Source of the DNA: Arthrobacter ulcerisalmonis
GTDB lineage: Bacteria > Actinomycetota > Actinomycetes > Actinomycetales > Micrococcaceae
Assembly: GCF_900609065.1 (NCBI RefSeq)
Contig: NZ_UXAU01000020.1
Location: 124,001 to 188,000, forward strand
DNA length: 64,000 nt
Direction: 5' to 3'
In this document: positions 51,330 to 60,016 of the stretch, one piece after another
Layout: each line of letters starts with the position of its first letter
Position numbering within the stretch: position 1 is the first letter of the stretch
Notes under the pieces: generated by a model
Told to the model about the DNA's origin: nothing
The model's database searches: none
The model's input: only the letters and a program-made list of their open reading frames with translations
Translations under genes and position numbers: made by a program

Positions 51330-51354
51330 CTTATTATGAGCAGATCACAATAAG
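51330..51354 (-). promoter_or_regulatory. Fur/PerR box upstream of the regulator-catalase operon
   Basis: On the + strand CTTATTATGA (51330-51339) and TCACAATAAG (51345-51354) form a 10-5-10 inverted repeat with a single mismatch, 16 nt before the regulator start. AT-rich DNA in this GC-rich window and the Fur-box-like shape make it the expected operator of the adjacent repressor. Confidence 0.7.
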
Positions 51355-51422
51355 GGTCGGCTTACTTTGGCTGCCCTTGCACCGCGGACAAGTGGCCAGT
51401 AAGCGCCCGTTAGGGTAGCAAC

Positions 51423-52694
51423 GTGGCAAAACTACTGGCGGACCTGACCCCGCTCCGCGAGAGTCCTGACTTCCGTCGGCTGTGGCTGGGATCCGCGGTG
51501 TCAGCCGTCGGGAGTCAACTGACCCTGGTGGCTGTGAGCCTGGAGATTTATCGGCTGACCCAAGACAGCTTCTATGTAGGCCTGCTGGGGATCTTCGCCT
51601 TGGTGCCGCTGGTCATCGGGGGACTGCTGGGCGGCTCCATCGCGGATGCGCACGACCGACGGCGGGTGGCGCTCCTGGCCAGCATGGTCCTTTGGTTTAC
51701 CACCGGCCTGATTGCCGCGCAGTCCTGGTTGGGGCTGGGCAACGTGTGGGTTCTTTACTTCCTGGTGGCCCTGCAAAGCGGTGCCCAGGCCATCAATCAG
51801 CCAGCACGCAGCGCCATCATCCCCATGCTGATCCGCAAGGAGCTGCTGCCCGCTGCGAACGCCTTGAGCTTGATGTCGATTGGGTTGTCCATGACAGCCG
51901 GCCCGCTGCTGGCAGGCGTGCTGGTGGCAACGGTGGGTTTCGGCTGGACCTACACCGTGGACTTTGTTTCGTTCACTTTTGTCCTCTGGGCCGTCTACCG
52001 GCTGCCCGCCATGCCGCCGGTGGGGAGCAGCAGCAAGGCGGGGCTTCGCTCCGTTGTGGAGGGTTTCCGCTTCCTGGGTACCCGGCCCAACCTCAGAATG
52101 ACGTTCATCATTGACCTGATCGCCATGATCCTGGCCCAGCCAAGGGCGCTGATGCCAGCCATCGGCGCCCTGATGATTGGTGGCGGCGAATCCACTGTGG
52201 GGATCCTGCTGGCGGCAACCGCCGTCGGCGCCCTTCTGGCTGGGCTGTTCTCAGGCCCCTTGGGTGGCGTGCGGAAGCAGGGCGACGCGGTGGTCTTCTC
52301 CGTAATGGGCTGGGGCGCTTCCATTGCTGGGTTCGGTTTGGTGGTGCTCCTGGCCGGACGCTCGCCAGACGGGGCTGTCACTCTTTGGCTGCTGCCCGCG
52401 GCACTCTGCTGCGTGCTGGCCGGGGTGACAGACTCAATCAGCTCCGTTTTCCGCAACACGATCCTGCAGTCCGCCACCCCGGATCACCTGCGTGGCCGGC
52501 TCCAGGGGGTCTTTATCGTGGTGGTGGCCGGCGGACCCAGGGTGGGGGACCTTCTCGCTGGCGGCGGGACTAAGATTCTGAGCGAGGGATGGGTACTGAT
52601 GCTGGGCGGACTGCTTTGTATTGTGGGCGCCTGGGTGGCGGCCAAAGTGCAGCCTGGCTTCCGGCAGTACGATGCGCGGAACCCAGTTCCGTAG
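51423..52694 (+). CDS. MFS transporter, EntS-like siderophore exporter family
   Basis: A 423-residue MFS_3-type exporter with about 12 helices. The opening LRESPDFRRLWLGSAVSAVGSQLTLVAVSLEIYRLT and the region ALQSGAQAINQPARSAIIPML near 120 match the EntS/YbdA group. HLRGRLQGVFIVVVAGGPRVGDLLAG near 358 supports this. The group exports catecholate siderophores but also other compounds. The starter C domain of the NRPS in this window makes a link attractive but unproven. The GTG start is leaderless-type: TAGGGT at 51411-51416, then 6 nt. Confidence 0.8.
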   Translation: MAKLLADLTPLRESPDFRRLWLGSAVSAVGSQLTLVAVSLEIYRLTQDSFYVGLLGIFALVPLVIGGLLGGSIADAHDRRRVALLASMVLWFTTGLIAAQSWLGLGNVWVLYFLVALQSGAQAINQPARSAIIPMLIRKELLPAANALSLMSIGLSMTAGPLLAGVLVATVGFGWTYTVDFVSFTFVLWAVYRLPAMPPVGSSSKAGLRSVVEGFRFLGTRPNLRMTFIIDLIAMILAQPRALMPAIGALMIGGGESTVGILLAATAVGALLAGLFSGPLGGVRKQGDAVVFSVMGWGASIAGFGLVVLLAGRSPDGAVTLWLLPAALCCVLAGVTDSISSVFRNTILQSATPDHLRGRLQGVFIVVVAGGPRVGDLLAGGGTKILSEGWVLMLGGLLCIVGAWVAAKVQPGFRQYDARNPVP

Positions 52695-52730
52695 GCAACC
52701 GTTCCTTAAAGCGTGGGAGAGGAACGCAAC

Positions 52731-53597
52731 GTGCATCAGCACTACAACGGCATGAAAACGGTGGCGCTGTTTGGCGTCCTCTGGGCGGTACTCCTGGGTT
52801 TGGGAGCCATCATCGGAGTAGGCACGCGCAGTGCAGCGCCGATCTGGATCATGGCGCTGGTGGGGGTGGCCACCACCGCCTACGGCTACTGGAATTCGGA
52901 CAAGTTGGCGATCCGGTCCATGCAGGCCTATCCGGTTACGGAGGACCAAGCGCCGCAGCTGTACCAGATCGTGCGGGAGCTCTCCACGCGGGCCAACCAG
53001 CCCATGCCGCGGATCTTTGTTGCGCCCACCATGAACCCCAACGCTTTCGCCACCGGCCGGAACCCCAAAAACGCGGCGGTGTGTTGCACGGCAGGCATCC
53101 TGCAATTGCTGGATGCGCGCGAGCTCCGCGGCGTCTTGGGCCACGAACTGATGCACGTCTACAACCGCGACATCCTCACCTCATCGGTGGCGGCCGCCGT
53201 CGCTGGCGTGATCACGTCGGTGGGGCAGATGCTGCTGTTCTTCGGCGGCGACCGGCGCAACTCCAACCCATTGGCCATGATTGCCATGGCGCTGCTGGCC
53301 CCCTTCGCCGCCTCGCTCATTCAGATGGCCATTTCACGGACCCGGGAGTACGACGCCGACGAGGACGGTTCGCAGCTCACCGGCGATCCGTTGGCGCTCG
53401 CCTCAGCCCTGCGCAAGATCGAGCAAGGCGTCACCATGGTGCCGCTGCCGGCCGACCAGAACTTGGTGAACTCCTCGCACTTGATGATCGCCAACCCGTT
53501 CCGCGGTGGGGCCATGAACAAATTGTTTGCCACGCACCCACCCATGAAGGAGCGGATCGCCAGGCTGGAACGCATGGCTGGACGCCCGGGTGCCTAG
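52731..53597 (+). CDS. htpX: HtpX-family zinc metalloprotease
   Basis: A 288-residue membrane protease for quality control of membrane proteins. Two N-terminal helices (about residues 9-28 and 33-50) are followed by the zinc site HELMH (about 139-143) and the third ligand Glu in SRTREYDADEDG (about 210). Two more hydrophobic segments lie between them. The GTG at 52731 is chosen because GAGAGGA (52717-52723) is 7 nt upstream. The stop overlaps the convergent efeB stop by 4 nt. Confidence 0.9.
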   Translation: MHQHYNGMKTVALFGVLWAVLLGLGAIIGVGTRSAAPIWIMALVGVATTAYGYWNSDKLAIRSMQAYPVTEDQAPQLYQIVRELSTRANQPMPRIFVAPTMNPNAFATGRNPKNAAVCCTAGILQLLDARELRGVLGHELMHVYNRDILTSSVAAAVAGVITSVGQMLLFFGGDRRNSNPLAMIAMALLAPFAASLIQMAISRTREYDADEDGSQLTGDPLALASALRKIEQGVTMVPLPADQNLVNSSHLMIANPFRGGAMNKLFATHPPMKERIARLERMAGRPGA

Positions 53598-54940
53598 CTG
53601 AACAGCCCCGAACCGATGTAGCCGCCGGGCTGGACGCCGCCCGGGACGGCGAAGAGGCCCGATCCGGTGTGCTGCAGGTACTCGACGGCGAGGGTGTCGC
53701 CCTTGGCCATGGCCAACTGCATGGGGACGTAGTGTGTGCGGGGGTCCGTGACGAAGGCGATGAAGAACAGGCCCGCGTCCAGGTGGCCCAGGCCGTCCGA
53801 ACCGTCGGTGTAGTTGTAGCCCCGGCGGAGCATCTGCACGCCGTTGTTTTGTGCTGGGTGCGCGATCCTCATGTGTGAATCGAGCGGAATGATGGGCTTG
53901 TCTGCCCGGCCCTTCAGATCGAAGTTGGGTGCCGTGAACTCTTCGCCGCCGGACAGTGGTGCGCCTGTGCCCTTGGTGCGGCCGATCAGGCCCTCCTGCT
54001 CTGCCAGAGAAGTCCGGTCCCAGATCTCGATGTGCATCCGGATCCGGCGGGCCACCAGGTAGCTGCCGCCGGCCATCCACGCATCTTCGGGCCTGGCGGC
54101 GGTGGCCCAGACGTGCTGGTCCAGGAGTTGTGAGTCTTCAACTTTGAGGTTGTTGGTACCGTCCTTGAAGCCGAACAGGTTTCGGGGTGTTGCCTGTGCC
54201 CGGGACGTGGAGGAGGTCCGGCCAAAACCCAGTTGGGACCAGCGGACCCTGACCTTGCCGAAACCAATCCGGGCCAGGTTTCGGATGGCGTGGACAGCAA
54301 CCTGGGGATCGTCGGCGCAGGCCTGGATGATGAGGTCGCCGCCGGTGCGGGCAGGGTCCAGGGCGTCGCCGGGGAAGTGCGGCAGGTCGATCAGCGCTTC
54401 GGGGCGCCGACCGTCCAGGCCAAAGCGGGCCACGCCGGACTTCTCGAACAGGCTGGGACCAAAGCCCACGGTCAGCGTCAGCTTCCCGGCGTCGAGATCC
54501 AGTGCCTCGCCGGTGTCCTCCGGGGGAGCGGAGTAGGGGCCGTCGACGGCGCCGGTCGCCCCGGCGGGTTTCCCTGCGGTCATGGCTTCGGCCGCCGCTG
54601 TCCAGTCCTTGAGGAGCTGGATCAGGTCCTCGCGTTTGGTGGTGGTGACGTCGAAGGCGGCCATGTGCAGCCGGTCCTGCGCGGCGGTGACAATGCCCGC
54701 CTGGTGGTCGCCGTGGAAAGGCACCACCGACTCGTCCACGGGATCAGGCGCGGCGGCGGCAGCAACGGCGTCGTGCCCGTAAAACCCCGCGACCAGGCCG
54801 ACGGCGGCGCCGCCCACCCCTGCCAGGCCAAAGAGGCTCCGCCGGCTCAGGCGTGAGCTGGCGGCGGCCACTGGTGCTTCGTCGTGCGGAGGCTGCCCAG
54901 TGGGTTCGGCTGGGTGCCCACCCATTGGACAGCCCGTCAC
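53594..54940 (-). CDS. efeB: Dyp-type peroxidase EfeB, Tat-exported
   Basis: Haem peroxidase of the EfeUOB iron-uptake system, 448 residues. A twin-arginine signal SRRSLFGLAG lies near residue 33, followed by a hydrophobic stretch. The Dyp signature GFKDGTNN (GxxDG, about 248-255) carries the catalytic Asp, and the proximal His is probably in DSHMRIAHPAQ (about 358). It is the last gene of the operon; its start overlaps the EfeO-like gene stop by 4 nt. It would act outside the membrane, helping release or oxidise iron for the permease. Confidence 0.93.
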   Translation of the reverse strand: MTGCPMGGHPAEPTGQPPHDEAPVAAASSRLSRRSLFGLAGVGGAAVGLVAGFYGHDAVAAAAAPDPVDESVVPFHGDHQAGIVTAAQDRLHMAAFDVTTTKREDLIQLLKDWTAAAEAMTAGKPAGATGAVDGPYSAPPEDTGEALDLDAGKLTLTVGFGPSLFEKSGVARFGLDGRRPEALIDLPHFPGDALDPARTGGDLIIQACADDPQVAVHAIRNLARIGFGKVRVRWSQLGFGRTSSTSRAQATPRNLFGFKDGTNNLKVEDSQLLDQHVWATAARPEDAWMAGGSYLVARRIRMHIEIWDRTSLAEQEGLIGRTKGTGAPLSGGEEFTAPNFDLKGRADKPIIPLDSHMRIAHPAQNNGVQMLRRGYNYTDGSDGLGHLDAGLFFIAFVTDPRTHYVPMQLAMAKGDTLAVEYLQHTGSGLFAVPGGVQPGGYIGSGLFS

Positions 54941-56118
54941 AGGACGACGGCTGCGGTGAGCTTGGACAGCGGTTCGCCCAACGAATCGACCAGGCTGGCT
55001 AGGCGCTGGACCTGGTCCAGAGTGAGCTTGTCGTAGTAGACAAACCCGTCACCGTCGCGGTGGGTATCGAGCTCCGCCTGCAGCGCTGCGAACTCCTCGT
55101 CCAGCGTGGCGGCCAGGGCTGCATCCTTCTGCACCAGGGCGGGCTTCAGGTTTTCGAAGGCGATGCGGGCACCGTCCACATTGGCCTGGAAGTCCCACAG
55201 ATCGGTGTGCGACCAGATTTCCTCCTCGCCAGTGACCTTGCCGGTGGCCACTTCGTCCAAGAGCTCCTTGGCACCATTGCCGAGCTTGTCCGGCGAGTAT
55301 TCCAGGGTGCGGGTCCGCTCCAGGAGGTCCTTGGTGTCCGCCACCATGCGATCGGCGATGGCGGTCCGCTCCACCTCGGTCATGGCCGTGTAGCCTGCCG
55401 GCGGGAAGAGGTCCTTCTCGGCGCGGTGCCAGCCGGTCCATTCCTGGCCGGGCTCAAGGTCGGCTTCGCGGGCATCGAGTTGCGGGTCGAGGTCGCCGAA
55501 GGACTCGGCCACAGGCTCGATCCGCTCCCAGTGCAGGCGGGTCGCGGCGTAGAGGGAGCGGGCCTTGTCTGCGTCGCCGGCGGCAAACGCGGCGGCGAAC
55601 GCTTCCGTGCCGGTCATCAGCTGTTCCGTCTGGTCCTTCACATAGGACGCGTACTGCGCCGTAGCGGTGTCCAGGAGTTGCTGGAAGTTGGCGTCCGCCG
55701 TGGGTTCGGCGCCGGACTGCGTGACCTCCAATGCGGCGCGGATGCCGTCACCCTGCATGCCCGGCTTGCAAGCGGTGGTGTACGAGCCGGCCGGAGCCGT
55801 GACCACGAGGTTGCGGGTCAGTCCGGGGCCGATGTTCTCTACCTCGCCGAGAATGCGCAGGCCGTCGGAGGCCAGCAGGTAAAACTCGGTGACTTCATTG
55901 CCGTCGTTCTTGACGGAGAAGTTGAGGTTGCCGCTGGGGACGCTCGTGGCGGAGACCTTGCATTCGGTGCTGGAGCTGACCACGTCGATGACGCCGGAGG
56001 ATTCCGCCGGCTTGGTGTTGTCGGTGCAGCCGCTCAGCAGCAGCGGAATCGAGACCGCGGCAGCGAGGAAGCTCAACGGCTTGGCGCGGCGGATGGTGGT
56101 GGGGGAGAGGCCGGTCAT
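54937..56118 (-). CDS. efeO: iron-uptake lipoprotein EfeO (cupredoxin and M75 domains)
   Basis: 393 residues. A lipoprotein signal ends at LLSGC (Cys at about residue 31). A cupredoxin-like domain with conserved Cys positions (STECKVSAT, TTACKPG) spans about 45-140. The M75 peptidase-like imelysin domain follows, with the metal-site HWERIEP and the GWHRAEKDLF (HxxE) motif near 235. It delivers iron to EfeU. The ATG at 56118 is preferred because AGGA is 5 nt upstream; an in-frame GTG at 56133 is an alternative. Confidence 0.92.
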   Translation of the reverse strand: MTGLSPTTIRRAKPLSFLAAAVSIPLLLSGCTDNTKPAESSGVIDVVSSSTECKVSATSVPSGNLNFSVKNDGNEVTEFYLLASDGLRILGEVENIGPGLTRNLVVTAPAGSYTTACKPGMQGDGIRAALEVTQSGAEPTADANFQQLLDTATAQYASYVKDQTEQLMTGTEAFAAAFAAGDADKARSLYAATRLHWERIEPVAESFGDLDPQLDAREADLEPGQEWTGWHRAEKDLFPPAGYTAMTEVERTAIADRMVADTKDLLERTRTLEYSPDKLGNGAKELLDEVATGKVTGEEEIWSHTDLWDFQANVDGARIAFENLKPALVQKDAALAATLDEEFAALQAELDTHRDGDGFVYYDKLTLDQVQRLASLVDSLGEPLSKLTAAVVL

Positions 56119-56192
56119 GGGAATCCTGTTCACGAAGGGGCGTAGCGGAGGGGGTCAGGCGGCTTAGATATCAGGCAGCGCTGGCGTCAGGT

Positions 56193-56224
56193 AGGGCGGG
56201 CGTCAGGCAGGGCGGGCGTCAGGC
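56193..56224. repeat. 16-bp tandem repeat between efeU and efeO
   Basis: AGGGCGGGCGTCAGGC occurs at 56193-56208 and immediately again at 56209-56224, running into the last codons of efeU. A degenerate related unit precedes it. Confidence 0.7.
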
Positions 56225-57070
56225 AGCGGTGCGAGCGGATGCGGCGGGGGCCGGTTCGGCCGCGGCCGCAGGTTTCCTGTTGATGCGCAGGTAAAGGAAC
56301 ATCACTGGCACCACGTAAAGGACCCAGACGAGGGCCTCCAGCCAGGTGGTGGCGGGGGAGAAGTTCAGGGTGCCCTTGAGGAGGGCGCCATACCAGGACG
56401 ACGGCGGGACGGCGCCGCTGACATCGAACGCCAGGGAGTTCAGGCCGGGAAGGATGCCGGCCTCCTGCAGGTCGTGGACGCCGTAGGCCAGGACGCCGCC
56501 GGCGATGATGATCAGCGCGGCTCCGGTCCAGGTGAAGAACTTGGCAAGGTTGACCTTCAGCACGCCACGGTGCAGGAGGTAGCCCAAGAAGACGGCGGTG
56601 ATGAGGCCCAAGAGGGCGCCCAGGAGGGGTTGGGTGGTTTCGCCCGTGGCCTGGGCTGCGGCCCAGAGGAAGAGGGCGGTTTCCAGTCCTTCGCGGCCCA
56701 CGGCCACGGCGGCGACAATGACCAGGCCCCACCCGGCGCCGCCGCTGAACTGGTCCACTTTCGACTTCAGATCGCTGCCTAGGGTGCGGGCGGTACGGGC
56801 CATCCAGAACACCATCCAGGTGACCAGGGCGACGGCAACGAGCGACAGTGTGCCGCCAACGGCTTCCTGGGCCTCGAAGGTGAGGCCGCGCGGACCAAAC
56901 GTCAGGAGGGCACCGAAACCGATGGAGATGGCGACAGCGGCACCAACGCCTACCCAGAGGCGGGGAATGAGATGCCGGCGGTCGGTTTTGACCAGGTATG
57001 CCATGAGGAGGACTACGACGAGAGTGGCCTCGAGGCCTTCGCGGAGTCCGATCAGGTAGTTGGCTGTCAT
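56219..57070 (-). CDS. efeU: ferrous iron permease EfeU (FTR1 family)
   Basis: A 283-residue permease with about seven helices. It carries the two iron-binding REGLE motifs of FTR1-type transporters, REGLEAT (about residues 10-16) and REGLETA (about 126-132). An Ala/Pro-rich tail follows the last helix. It is the first gene of the efeUOB operon; the spacer to efeO is about 100 nt and contains a 16-bp tandem repeat. An iron-box-like palindrome lies upstream. Confidence 0.93.
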   Translation of the reverse strand: MTANYLIGLREGLEATLVVVLLMAYLVKTDRRHLIPRLWVGVGAAVAISIGFGALLTFGPRGLTFEAQEAVGGTLSLVAVALVTWMVFWMARTARTLGSDLKSKVDQFSGGAGWGLVIVAAVAVGREGLETALFLWAAAQATGETTQPLLGALLGLITAVFLGYLLHRGVLKVNLAKFFTWTGAALIIIAGGVLAYGVHDLQEAGILPGLNSLAFDVSGAVPPSSWYGALLKGTLNFSPATTWLEALVWVLYVVPVMFLYLRINRKPAAAAEPAPAASARTAA

Positions 57071-57102
57071 GGGGGACGTTCTTTCACTTAGGGCGCCATA
57101 AT

Positions 57103-57116
57103 TTAGGCAGGCCTAA
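57103..57116. promoter_or_regulatory. iron-box-like palindrome TTAGGC-AG-GCCTAA
   Basis: A 6-bp inverted repeat, 33 nt upstream of efeU and overlapping its likely -10 region. TTAGG/CCTAA half sites are those recognised by DtxR/IdeR regulators, although the usual spacing between halves is longer (19-bp site). Another TTAGG lies at 57088-57092. Confidence 0.5.
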
Positions 57117-57220
57117 GGAAGAGGGTACCTCCCGGCGGCTATTACGCAAACCGCGCGTGCGCTATTACCTTCCCGCGACGCAGCGGCGTGGCACGCTGGT
57201 GCCGGACCGCTGCGGCTGGT

Positions 57221-57259
57221 CCGCCGTCGTCGTCCTTCTGGAAGGGGCGACGACGGCGG
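57221..57259. terminator. long hairpin terminator after yajQ
   Basis: CCGCCGTCGTCG pairs with CGACGACGGCGG, and CCTTC pairs with GAAGG inside, giving a stem of about 17 bp. It lies 5 nt past the YajQ-family stop on the minus strand. Confidence 0.7.
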
Positions 57260-57264
57260 GAACA

Positions 57265-57756
57265 TCAGCTGCGGAAGTTGACGAACTGCAGATCGGCCTC
57301 GTCGAAGTCCTTCAGCAGCGCCATGACGGACTGCAGGTCATCGCGGGACTTGGAGGAAACGCGGAGCTCATCGCCCTGGATCTGGGACTTGACGCCCTTG
57401 GGGCCCTCGTCGCGGATCTTCTTGTTGATCTTCTTGGCCAGGTCCTGTTCGATGCCCTCCTTGATGGAGGCTTCCAGGCGGAATTCCTTGCCGGAGGGGA
57501 AGGGCTCGCCGGTGTCCAAGGACTTCAGTGAGATGCCGCGGCGGATCAGCTTGGACTGGAGGACATCCAAGACCGCCAGGACACGCTCTTCCGAGTTGGC
57601 CTTCATGAGGATCTTTTCGCCGCTGAAATCGACCTCGGCGCCGACGCCCTTGAAGTCGTAGCGCTGGACCAGCTCCTTCTGCGCCTGGTTCAGGGCGTTA
57701 GCCACTTCCTGCTTGTCTACCTTGGACACAACATCGAACGTTGATTCGCCTGCCAT
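57265..57756 (-). CDS. YajQ-family nucleotide-binding protein
   Basis: 163 residues, the usual size. The opening [30 protein letters not shown] near 29 and the C-terminal [18 protein letters not shown] match the family throughout. Some members bind cyclic di-GMP and act as transcription cofactors; others bind RNA or nucleotides. It is monocistronic: a strong hairpin follows it and an actinobacterial-style promoter region precedes it. Confidence 0.93.
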   Translation of the reverse strand: MAGESTFDVVSKVDKQEVANALNQAQKELVQRYDFKGVGAEVDFSGEKILMKANSEERVLAVLDVLQSKLIRRGISLKSLDTGEPFPSGKEFRLEASIKEGIEQDLAKKINKKIRDEGPKGVKSQIQGDELRVSSKSRDDLQSVMALLKDFDEADLQFVNFRS

Positions 57757-57944
57757 GACACTCCTTTGCTGGTGGGAACCCTGCGGTCAGGGCATGGATC
57801 TCTGCCAGCAAGCCTAGTACGGATGCCGGTTGCGGGGGTGGCGTTCCTTCACAGTTCCCTCACAGCGCAAGCATGGCGGGAACTGAGCGGGCCGGGCCAG
57901 AGTTGAAGCAGTTGAGTCACTGGGAAGTTGTTGAAGGGAACACC

Positions 57945-58190
57945 ATGCATCGCAAGGCCGTCGCCTACGTCACGCGCACCACTACTGCCGCTGTGGGTGC
58001 AGCTGCGACGTCGGTTGCCGCAGCAGCCGTTGCGGCATCCATCATTTTTAGCCCCGTGGCAGATGCCTCCTCGCGGATGAGCGGCGTCAGCGACGACCTG
58101 CTCCGCGCGGTCCAGTTGAACCAGATCACCGAGGAACAGGCTGTGAAGTTCGAGGCGAAACTCGCCGGCCGGATCTTTGGGGATGCCTGA
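57945..58190 (+). CDS. small exported or membrane-anchored protein
   Basis: 81 residues. A basic start (MHRKAVAYVTR) leads into a long Ala/Val-rich hydrophobic stretch (about residues 14-38) ending PVADASS, which could be a signal peptide or an anchor. The rest is hydrophilic (SDDLLRAVQLNQITEEQAVKFEAKL). The ATG at 57945 is chosen because GAAGGGA lies 5 nt upstream. No family is recognised. Confidence 0.6.
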   Translation: MHRKAVAYVTRTTTAAVGAAATSVAAAAVAASIIFSPVADASSRMSGVSDDLLRAVQLNQITEEQAVKFEAKLAGRIFGDA

Positions 58191-58358
58191 TATTTCGCCG
58201 GTCTTTTCGCCCCTCTTTTGGCCTGATGCGGGCCCCTTGGAGCTCGATTCGATTCTTCGGCGGAAGTTCTGTAAAGTTGTCTTGCCCGCGGTTACTGGGA
58301 GCGAAACAGTTCACGCTGGTTCGAAGCCACAACCGAGGGTGATCTTCTTTTGAAGTTC

Positions 58359-58440
58359 GGCAGATTACCCGAGCGGCCAAAGGGGGCTGACTGTAAATCA
58401 GCTGGCAACGCCTACGGGGGTTCGAATCCCTCATCTGCCA
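58359..58440 (+). tRNA. tRNA-Tyr (anticodon GTA)
   Basis: The acceptor stem GGCAGAT pairs with ATCTGCC (58433-58439), with A as discriminator. The anticodon arm is GCTGA-CTGTAAA-TCAGC with anticodon GTA. A long variable arm (type II tRNA) and the T arm GGGGGTTCGAATCCC are present. CCA is not encoded. A strong terminator follows 6 nt later. Confidence 0.95.
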
Positions 58441-58446
58441 CCCAAG

Positions 58447-58484
58447 AAAAAGCCTCCGGAACCAACAGGTTCCGGAGGCTTTTT
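58447..58484 (+). terminator. intrinsic terminator after tRNA-Tyr
   Basis: AAAAAGCCTCCGGAACC pairs perfectly with GGTTCCGGAGGCTTTTT around an AACA loop. The symmetric A and T runs allow it to work in both directions. Confidence 0.92.
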
Positions 58485-58631
58485 CGTGCCCTTGATTGGC
58501 TGCTGGGCGAATCCTAAGCTCGTTGGCTTATCCCGGCCGTTAAGGTTAGGACTAGTGGACAAGCTTAGGTTGAATCAGTTTCCCGGACGCGGCGCTAGGC
58601 GACAGTAGCCAGCGCGCGATTGTCTACGCCG
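58485..58631. other. 147-bp spacer
   Basis: No gene. It contains CCTAAGCT (58513-58520) and its complement AGCTTAGG (58562-58569), separated by 41 nt. Downstream genes do not need a promoter here, since the channel gene ends at 58632, so its role is unclear. Confidence 0.4.
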
Positions 58632-59369
58632 CTACTGGGGCGGCTGGCCGTCCCGAAGACTGGCTAACTCCTGCCTGAGCAAGGCGATCTCGGTGACCAG
58701 ACCAGAGAGCTCGGCACGCAGGGGCTCCTCGACGGCGTAGGCAGCCGTTTCAGCTGTGTCTTCTACCCGCTGCACCAGCCAGGAAGCGATGGATGCCGTG
58801 ACTACGCCCAACACGGCGATGCCGCTCATCATCAAGGCCGCGGCCACCATCCTGCCGATGGGAGTGACCGGATACAGGTCGCCGTACCCCACCGTGGTGA
58901 TGGTGGTGATGGCCCACCACAACGCATCGCCGAAGGTGACGATCTTGGCGTCCGGTGCTGCCTGTTCCACGTCCAGCACGGCTAGCGCGCCAACGAACAC
59001 CAACAGTGCCGCGGAGCTGGCGACGTAGGTCACCACCCGGCCGCGCAGGGTTTCGCCCACCGTCCGGTGCAGCACTGACAGCAGCGTCACCAGCCGGAGC
59101 AGCCGCAAGGGGCGGAAGAACGGAAGCGCCACGATCAGCAGTTCATGGAGGTTGCGGACAAACCATTGGCGGCGGTTCGGCGCCAAGTGAAGGTTTACGG
59201 CATAGTCGACGGCGAAAATGCCCCAGGTGGCCCACATGGTGGCCTCGAGCCAATTGCCTGCGCTGCCTTCGACGCGTCCGACCACCTGCCACGCGTACGC
59301 CGCCAGGAACACTAACGCTGTCGCCATCAGCGGCCACTCTGCCAGGTCCCGGTAGCGTTGTTGCGTCAT
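58632..59369 (-). CDS. voltage-gated-type potassium channel
   Basis: 245 residues with a six-helix Kv-like layout. S1-S4 lie at about 15-125, including an Arg-rich segment FFRPLRLLRLVTLLSVLHR. The pore loop has the K+ selectivity filter TTVGYGD (about residue 175). A C-terminal coiled-coil-like tail follows (AVEEPLRAELSGLVTEIALLRQELASL), probably for tetramer assembly. The ATG at 59369 is preferred; an upstream in-frame TTG would add 21 residues. Confidence 0.88.
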   Translation of the reverse strand: MTQQRYRDLAEWPLMATALVFLAAYAWQVVGRVEGSAGNWLEATMWATWGIFAVDYAVNLHLAPNRRQWFVRNLHELLIVALPFFRPLRLLRLVTLLSVLHRTVGETLRGRVVTYVASSAALLVFVGALAVLDVEQAAPDAKIVTFGDALWWAITTITTVGYGDLYPVTPIGRMVAAALMMSGIAVLGVVTASIASWLVQRVEDTAETAAYAVEEPLRAELSGLVTEIALLRQELASLRDGQPPQ

Positions 59370-59461
59370 GCTTCGAAATCCTACGCGGAAGTCGGGAGGT
59401 TGCACCGGGCCTGTCCGCTCGCCGGTAGTCAAGCTAAGTTACCCGCGAGTAGCATTACACC

Positions 59462-60016
59462 ATGCACTTGCTCCTGAGGACCCTGCTCCTGCTTGTCCGC
59501 TCGTCCCGCCGGCCCGCGTTGGGCGTCTGGGACGCATCGTCGCTGCCCGCCCGGGTCCTCCCCACGGACATCGACATCGCCATGCACGTCAACAACGGCA
59601 TGTACCTGTCGCTGATGGACCTTGGCCGTTTCGACCTGATGGTGCGCAGCGGCGTGTGGACGCGGATGCGCCGCCGTGGCTGGGTTCCGGTGGTGGCCAG
59701 CGAAACCATCACCTTCCGTAAATCACTCCAGCTCTGGCAGCAGTACAGCATCGAAACCCGCATCATCGGCCTGGACACCAAAGCCATCTATTTCGAACAA
59801 CGGATGGTGGCCGACGGCGAAATCTACGCGAGTGCCTTCATCGCTACCCGCTTGGTCGCCAAGGGCAAACCAGTCAGCCTCGACGACATCATGCAGGAAT
59901 TTGGCACCCCGCCCGCCGACCTGGCCCTCCCCTCATGGATCCAGCCTTGGCGCACGGAAAGCGCACTGCCCGGCGCTCGCGTTCCGGCCCCGCACTCATG
60001 GGGCAGCCGAAACTAA
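59462..60016 (+). CDS. acyl-CoA thioesterase family (hot-dog fold) protein
   Basis: 184 residues. After a short hydrophobic N-terminus comes a 4-hydroxybenzoyl-CoA-thioesterase-like pattern: DIDIAMHVNNGMYLSLMDLGRFDLM (about 36-60), ASETITFRKSL and YFEQRMVADGEIYASAFIATRLV. The conserved DxxxHVNN motif places it in the THEM6-like/hot-dog group. The substrate is unknown. The start is leaderless-type: TAGCAT (59450-59455), 6 nt, ATG. Its TAA overlaps the convergent ABC permease stop. Confidence 0.82.
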   Translation: MHLLLRTLLLLVRSSRRPALGVWDASSLPARVLPTDIDIAMHVNNGMYLSLMDLGRFDLMVRSGVWTRMRRRGWVPVVASETITFRKSLQLWQQYSIETRIIGLDTKAIYFEQRMVADGEIYASAFIATRLVAKGKPVSLDDIMQEFGTPPADLALPSWIQPWRTESALPGARVPAPHSWGSRN

